The position numbers and the translations under genes were made by a program. The notes beneath the pieces were generated by a model. The model searched no databases, had not been told where the DNA came from, and saw only the letters and a program-made list of their open reading frames with translations. Positions 59,540-64,000 of a stretch of 64,000 nt of DNA are shown one piece after another. Every line of letters starts with the position of its first letter. Position 1 is the first letter of the stretch. This DNA is from Thiomonas sp. FB-Cd (lineage in GTDB: Bacteria; Pseudomonadota; Gammaproteobacteria; Burkholderiales; Burkholderiaceae_C): the NCBI RefSeq assembly GCF_000733775.1, contig NZ_JPOE01000002.1, positions 1,736,001 through 1,800,000 on the forward strand. The letters are read 5' to 3'.

Positions 59540-59655
59540 CGTCCGATGAGTGGTGTCAACTTGAGCGATTAAGCACAGTCTAAGGCCCAGGCACCATACT
59601 TCAGCGCATCACGCTTGTGATGCACAATGCCGCTGGCCGCCACCCACATACCCAC

Positions 59656-60354
59656 ATGCGCCTGTTGCTGGTAGAAGACGATGTCATGATCGGCGAGTCC
59701 GTGCTCGACGCCCTCCGCGGGGAGGGCTACGCAGTGGACTGGGTGCGCGACGGGCATATGGCGGATGCGGCCTGGAGCACCGAGCATTACGACTTGGTGC
59801 TGCTCGACCTCGGCCTGCCCCGACTTGATGGACTGCAGGTGCTCAAGAAGGCCCGCGCGCGGCGTGACCGAACCCCAGTGCTCATCGCCACGGCGCGTGA
59901 TGCGGTCAACGATCGCATTCGGGGGTTGGATGCAGGAGCCGATGATTACGTGCTGAAGCCCTATGATCTGGATGAGCTGCAAGCGCGGATCCGAGCCCTT
60001 TTGCGTCGAGCGGCCGGTCGTGCGGAGCCTGTGTTCGAGCATGGGCCCGTGAGGCTGAACCCGGTCACCCACGAGGCCACGTTCGAAGGCCAGCCGGTGC
60101 AGCTCTCACAGCGCGAGTGGGCGGTCCTGGAGGCGTTGATTGCGCGCCCCGGCGTCATCCTCTCGCGCACCCAACTCGAAGAGAAACTCTACAGCTGGAA
60201 GGATGAGATCTCCAGCAATGCGGTCGAAGTGTATGTGCACAGCCTGCGAAAGAAGCTGGGCGCGGACTTCATTCGCAACATCCGCGGCATGGGGTATGTG
60301 ATCGCGCGCGATGCGCCAGGTCCTGCACCCGCCGACGCAGGATCTGAAGCATGA
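59656..60354 (+). CDS. OmpR-family response regulator (QseB/PmrA-like)
   Basis: The 232-residue protein starts at 59656 (MRLLLVEDDVMIG). The receiver domain has Asp51 in LVLLDLGLPRLDG and Lys in DDYVLKPYDLDEL. The C-terminal winged helix ends with VYVHSLRKKLGADFIRNIRG. It overlaps the kinase start by four bases, so the two form a coupled pair. An in-frame extension at the 5' side is non-conserved. Confidence 0.92.
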   Translation: MRLLLVEDDVMIGESVLDALRGEGYAVDWVRDGHMADAAWSTEHYDLVLLDLGLPRLDGLQVLKKARARRDRTPVLIATARDAVNDRIRGLDAGADDYVLKPYDLDELQARIRALLRRAAGRAEPVFEHGPVRLNPVTHEATFEGQPVQLSQREWAVLEALIARPGVILSRTQLEEKLYSWKDEISSNAVEVYVHSLRKKLGADFIRNIRGMGYVIARDAPGPAPADAGSEA

Positions 60355-61696
60355 AATCCCTTCGCGCCCAACTGCTGATCCTGCTCACGGCAGCCGTGCT
60401 GTTGGCGGCCCTCGTACAGGCCGTGGTTGTGTTCAACAACGCCATGCGCGAGGCGGATGCCGTGTTTGATTATCACCTCCAGCAGCTCGCCCTGTCGTTG
60501 GCCAGCGGCGACCTCGGCCTCCCTGGGTTCGGCCCCGAAGGCCGGGCGCGTGACGACGTGGACTACGTGGTGCAAGTCTGGTCGCCTGATGGTCAGCGCA
60601 TCTACGTCTCGCGTCCGCGGGTGGAACTGCCCGACCAGGCCGTTCTGGGCTATGCGAACGTGAATGTGGGAACCCAGCAATGGCGGGTGTTCTCCATGCA
60701 GGCTGGCGGTCGCACCATCCAAGTTGCGCAGCCGCTCTTGAGCCGCCGCGCACTGGCCCTGACCTTCGCCTTCAACTCGGTTTGGCCCATGTTGCTGATT
60801 GCGCCGCTGCTGCTGCTCGCCGTCGCCTGGGTGGTGCGCCGATCGCTGAGGCCGCTGCGCGCCCTGTCGCAGGAGCTGGAAAGCCGCGCAGCCACCTCAT
60901 TCGATCCACTGGAGCCGAAGGCCGTGATTCTCGAGATGCAGCCGGTGGTGCGCGCCATGAACGGGCTCTTCGCCCGTACCCGTCAGGCTTTCGATGCCCA
61001 GCAAATGTTTGTCGCGGACGCTGCGCACGAACTGCGCTCGCCCCTTGCTGCGCTCAAGGTGCAAATTCAGATGCTCGGTCGCGCACAGGACGAAGCAACA
61101 CGCCAGCTTGCGCTGCAGCGCCTGGGCTCCGGCCTTGACCGCGCCACGCATCTCGTCGAACAGCTGCTAGCGCTGGCCCGTGCTGATGCCGACGGCCAGG
61201 ACGCCACGGTCCCCACATCACTGACCGACATTGCCCGGCTGGCCCTTTCCGACACTCTGGAGCTGGCGCAAACACGCGGCGTCGACGCCGGGCTGGAGCA
61301 GGCCGACGACATTCTCGTGGACGCGCCGCCCAACGGTCTGCGCATGCTCATTCGCAACTTGGTTGACAATGCCCTTCGCTACACGCCTGCCGGCGGGCGC
61401 GTCGACGTGCGCGTACGGCGCGAAGGCAGCCACGCAGTGCTGGAGGTGGACGACTCCGGCCCGGGCATTCCGCCGGAAGACCGGCCGCGCGTGTTTGACC
61501 GCTTTTACCGGCGGGAGAACGCCCCGCCCGGGGGCAGTGGGCTGGGGCTGGCCATCGTCAAGAGTGTGGCCGAGCGCAGTGGTGCGCAACTCACGCTCCT
61601 GGATTCCCCGCTCGGGGCCTGCGTGCACGGGTCGCCTTCCCTGCACCAGCTGCAACGCTCACTTCGCTCAGCGCGGCGCAATCCCACGCAAGCTGA
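60351..61696 (+). CDS. sensor histidine kinase (QseC-like) with a C-terminal frameshift
   Basis: Two membrane helices flank a short periplasmic domain, followed by a HAMP-like linker, the phospho-acceptor His226 in FVADAAHELRSPLAALK, the N box NLVDNALRYTPAGG and G boxes DDSGPGIP and GSGLGLAIVKSVAE. As read, after LLDSPLG the frame leaves the family pattern and runs antisense into lysC to 61820. One extra G in the run 61614-61617 would give GLRARVAFPAP and a stop at 61694-61696, just before lysC. This makes a one-base undercall or true deletion likely. The part up to the G boxes is intact. Confidence 0.87.
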
Positions 61697-61715
61697 GGGC
61701 TCCGGCGCGATTGCG

Positions 61716-62972
61716 TCAGGACGCCTGTTCGTCCAAATCGAATGCCTTGTGCAGGGCTCGCACGGCCAGCTCGAGATATTTCTCCTCGATCAGCACCGAG
61801 ACCTTGATCTCCGAGGTTGAGATCATCTGAATGTTGATGCCTTCCTCAGCCAATGTCCGGAACATCTTGCTGGCTACGCCGGCATGGGAGCGCATTCCAA
61901 CACCGACGACGGACACCTTGCAGGCCTTCGGGTCGCCGATGATCTCCTTGGCGCCGATATGGGATTGAATGCTGGTCTTGAGGATGTCCAGCGTGCGTGC
62001 GTAGTCTCCACGTCCCACGGTGAACGAAAAATCGGTGAAACCCGCCACGCTCTGGTTTTGCACAATCATGTCGACATCAATGTTCGCGCCACCCACCGCG
62101 CTCAGGATCTGATAGGCAATGCCCGGACGGTCTGGCACACCCACCACAGTGATCTTGGCTTCATCGCGCGCGAAGGCGATGCCTGATACGACGGCTCGTT
62201 CCATGTTCTGGTCTTCCTCGAAGGTAATGAGTGTGCCGCTGCGCATTTCCTGCTCCAGCGGAATATCCCAGGGCGTAAGGCTTGACAGCACGCGCAGGCG
62301 CACGCGGTATTTCCCGGCAAATTCAACAGAACGAATCTGCAGCACCTTCGATCCGAGGCTTGCCATTTCAAGCATTTCCTCGAACGTAATGGTGGAGAGC
62401 TTGCTTGCCTCAGGCACGACGCGCGGGTCCGTCGTGTAGACGCCGTCCACGTCCGTGAAGATCTGGCATTCATCCGCATCGAGCGCGGCTGCCAGGGCCA
62501 CACCGGATGTATCGGATCCCCCACGGCCAAGTGTGGTGATATTGCCCTCAATGTCCACACCCTGAAAACCGGCCACAACGACGATCAAGCCGCGGTCCAG
62601 GTCGGCTCGTATGCGCTGTTGATCGATGGACTCGATACGCGCCTTGGTGAAAGCGCTGTTGGTGTGAATACCAACCTGGTGGCCCGTGTAGCTACGTGCC
62701 TCACGCCCAAAGGACTTGAGCGCCATGGCCAGCAAACCGACGGTGACCTGCTCGCCCGTGGATGCCACCACGTCGAGTTCGCGCGGATCAGGGTCGGGCT
62801 GGATTTCACGAGCCAGCGCAATGAGTCGGTTGGTCTCCCCGGACATGGCCGATACCACCACCACGACCTTGTGTCCGGCATCTGCCCATTTGATGGCGCG
62901 GCGGGCCACGTTCTTAATGCGTTCGACGGACCCGACTGAGGTGCCGCCGTATTTCTGGACGATAAGCGCCAT
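61716..62972 (-). CDS. lysC: aspartate kinase
   Basis: The 418-residue enzyme phosphorylates aspartate, the first step to lysine, threonine and methionine. It opens MALIVQKYGGTSVG and has GRGGSDTSGVALAA in the kinase domain, then two ACT regulatory domains (ISTSEIKVSVLIEEKY near the end), the usual sites of feedback inhibition. It lies next to tilS as in many betaproteobacteria. Confidence 0.96.
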   Translation of the reverse strand: MALIVQKYGGTSVGSVERIKNVARRAIKWADAGHKVVVVVSAMSGETNRLIALAREIQPDPDPRELDVVASTGEQVTVGLLAMALKSFGREARSYTGHQVGIHTNSAFTKARIESIDQQRIRADLDRGLIVVVAGFQGVDIEGNITTLGRGGSDTSGVALAAALDADECQIFTDVDGVYTTDPRVVPEASKLSTITFEEMLEMASLGSKVLQIRSVEFAGKYRVRLRVLSSLTPWDIPLEQEMRSGTLITFEEDQNMERAVVSGIAFARDEAKITVVGVPDRPGIAYQILSAVGGANIDVDMIVQNQSVAGFTDFSFTVGRGDYARTLDILKTSIQSHIGAKEIIGDPKACKVSVVGVGMRSHAGVASKMFRTLAEEGINIQMISTSEIKVSVLIEEKYLELAVRALHKAFDLDEQAS

Positions 62973-63036
62973 GATTGCGTTGGATGGACACGGCGCATGC
63001 GCGCTCCTGGCGCTGCCGTTTCAGGAAAACCTGAAA

Positions 63037-64000
63037 TTATAGGCAGCCGCTCCCCTCGTGTGCATCGTGCAGCCCGCAATGGCCCGACACATAAGTGCCG
63101 GCACTCAGCGCCAGCCAGGGGCCACGGCGCTCAACCAATCCCTGCCCGAGTCTGACCTGCAAAGCCACGGCTCCCCGCGCTGTGGCCCGAACCTGTCGAC
63201 AAAGGTTGACGATCTGTCCGTGGTTGCTGCGCAACCCGCTCTGCCGCAGCCAAAGGCGCAGAACCTCACTCAAACGCGCCTCGGGCAGGGCACGAAGCGC
63301 AGCCAGTCGAAGGCCTTCGGGGCCCTCACACCGAGCCAGATCCTGTTGCGCCAGCTCTTCGATTCCAGCTGAGGCCTGTGCGCAAAGGCTGGCCGCACGC
63401 GTCAGCGTGGCACGCCACGATGGCTCCAAGCGCGCAAGGACGGGCAAAAGCTCATGGCGGATGCGACTTCGTCGAAACGCCGGATCGAGATTCATGGCAT
63501 CGCGCACGTAGGGCACACCCTGCACGTCGAGCATGTGCCTCAAGGAGTCCGCTGCACAGGACAGCAAGGGACGGCCCAACCAGAGCCCCGCGCGCGATGC
63601 CACAGCAGGCATGCCCGCCAAGCCCTTTGGACCCGCCCCGCGCAGAAGGGCGAGGAGCAACGACTCCGCTTGGTCGTCGGCTTGGTGGCCCAAAAGCAAC
63701 CAGCGCGAGCCCAGCTTGCCTGCTGCATTCGTCAATGCTGTGTAACGCGCGCCCCGTGCGGCATCCTCCAGACTTTCTCCGGGCCGCGCCGGGATTTGCA
63801 CGCGCAGCACGCTGCACGGCACGCCCCACGAAGCGCACAGGCCGCGCGCATGCTCGGCAAATCGGTCGGCATCGGTTTGCAATCCATGATGCACATGCAG
63901 CGCGTGCAGGCGCTGCGGGCCCCACAGGTGCAAGGCCGCCAAAAGCAGCGCGGTCGAATCCGCACCCCCGCTAAAGGCGATGGCCAACGGAACCGCATTG
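63037..64000 (-). CDS. tilS: tRNA(Ile)-lysidine synthase, 5' end off the window
   Basis: TilS changes the anticodon C of tRNA-Ile(CAU) to lysidine so that it reads AUA. The visible 320 codons include the ATP-loop IAFSGGADSTALLLAAL, HVHHGLQTDADRFAEHA and HQADDQAESLLLALLRGAGP. The sequence still encodes Asn-Ala-Val-Pro upstream at the edge, so the true start is beyond 64000. The C-terminal tRNA-binding part is present but short. Confidence 0.93.
   Translation of the reverse strand, partial: NAVPLAIAFSGGADSTALLLAALHLWGPQRLHALHVHHGLQTDADRFAEHARGLCASWGVPCSVLRVQIPARPGESLEDAARGARYTALTNAAGKLGSRWLLLGHQADDQAESLLLALLRGAGPKGLAGMPAVASRAGLWLGRPLLSCAADSLRHMLDVQGVPYVRDAMNLDPAFRRSRIRHELLPVLARLEPSWRATLTRAASLCAQASAGIEELAQQDLARCEGPEGLRLAALRALPEARLSEVLRLWLRQSGLRSNHGQIVNLCRQVRATARGAVALQVRLGQGLVERRGPWLALSAGTYVSGHCGLHDAHEGSGCL

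Overview
The window looks like chromosomal DNA of a GC-rich betaproteobacterium, most likely Burkholderiales. Several gene orders are typical of that group: ribF-ileS-lspA, yajQ beside plsY-ybaK, a pcm-like gene followed by a rhodanese, and tilS-lysC. A sulfite dehydrogenase (SoeABC), a sulfide:quinone reductase, a split thiosulfate-transporter-like pair and a periplasmic rhodanese suggest a sulfur-oxidising, Thiomonas-like lifestyle. The genus is inference; the sulfur genes are read directly from their motifs.

Layout. 1-6.6 kb (minus strand): a DNA-deoxyinosine glycosylase, an orphan GspE-type ATPase, a DUF4197 protein and an MlaEFD/PqiC-like lipid-transport operon that runs off the left edge. 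6.6-11 kb: tRNA-Gly(CCC) abutting trmB, uppP, an Nramp-like metal transporter with a Fur-box-like site in front, a pcm-like methyltransferase and a rhodanese. 11-16.5 kb: lipopolysaccharide and sugar genes (waaA, waaC, phosphomannomutase), apaH, and rpmB-rpmG. 17-25.4 kb: a low-complexity lipoprotein, roxA with a DUF7931-like partner, an FKBP isomerase, and the alaS-coaBC-dut-DUF2062 operon, in which alaS carries a one-base frameshift. 25.5-34 kb: gabD, soeABC, an Old Yellow Enzyme and a small periplasmic protein. 34.4-35.9 kb: an IS110-family element and a 27-bp inverted-repeat pair, lying against the argG promoter region. 36-43 kb: argG-ppnP, then sqr divergent from a five-gene cluster (two YeeE halves, a Cys-repeat peptide, a DUF6969-like protein and a two-domain rhodanese). 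43-64 kb: mostly housekeeping genes (murB, yajQ, plsY, ybaK, rnm-like, yciO, M50 protease, pagL, trpS, dedA, csp, ribF-ileS-lspA, qor, an MFS transporter, a QseBC-like two-component system, lysC, tilS).

How the genes fit together. Sqr would oxidise sulfide to zero-valent sulfur and pass electrons to quinone. The YeeE pair probably imports thiosulfate or a related sulfur compound. The periplasmic rhodanese and the secreted NPCAPS-repeat peptide may handle sulfane sulfur or metal outside the cytoplasm. SoeABC would finish cytoplasmic oxidation of sulfite to sulfate. The least characterised part is the block at 39.4-42.8 kb.

Quality note. Two genes (alaS at 24753-24758 and the sensor kinase at 61614-61617) are each broken by one apparently missing base in a G/C homopolymer. 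Sequencing or assembly undercalls are the simplest explanation. tilS and the first lipoprotein gene are cut by the window edges.
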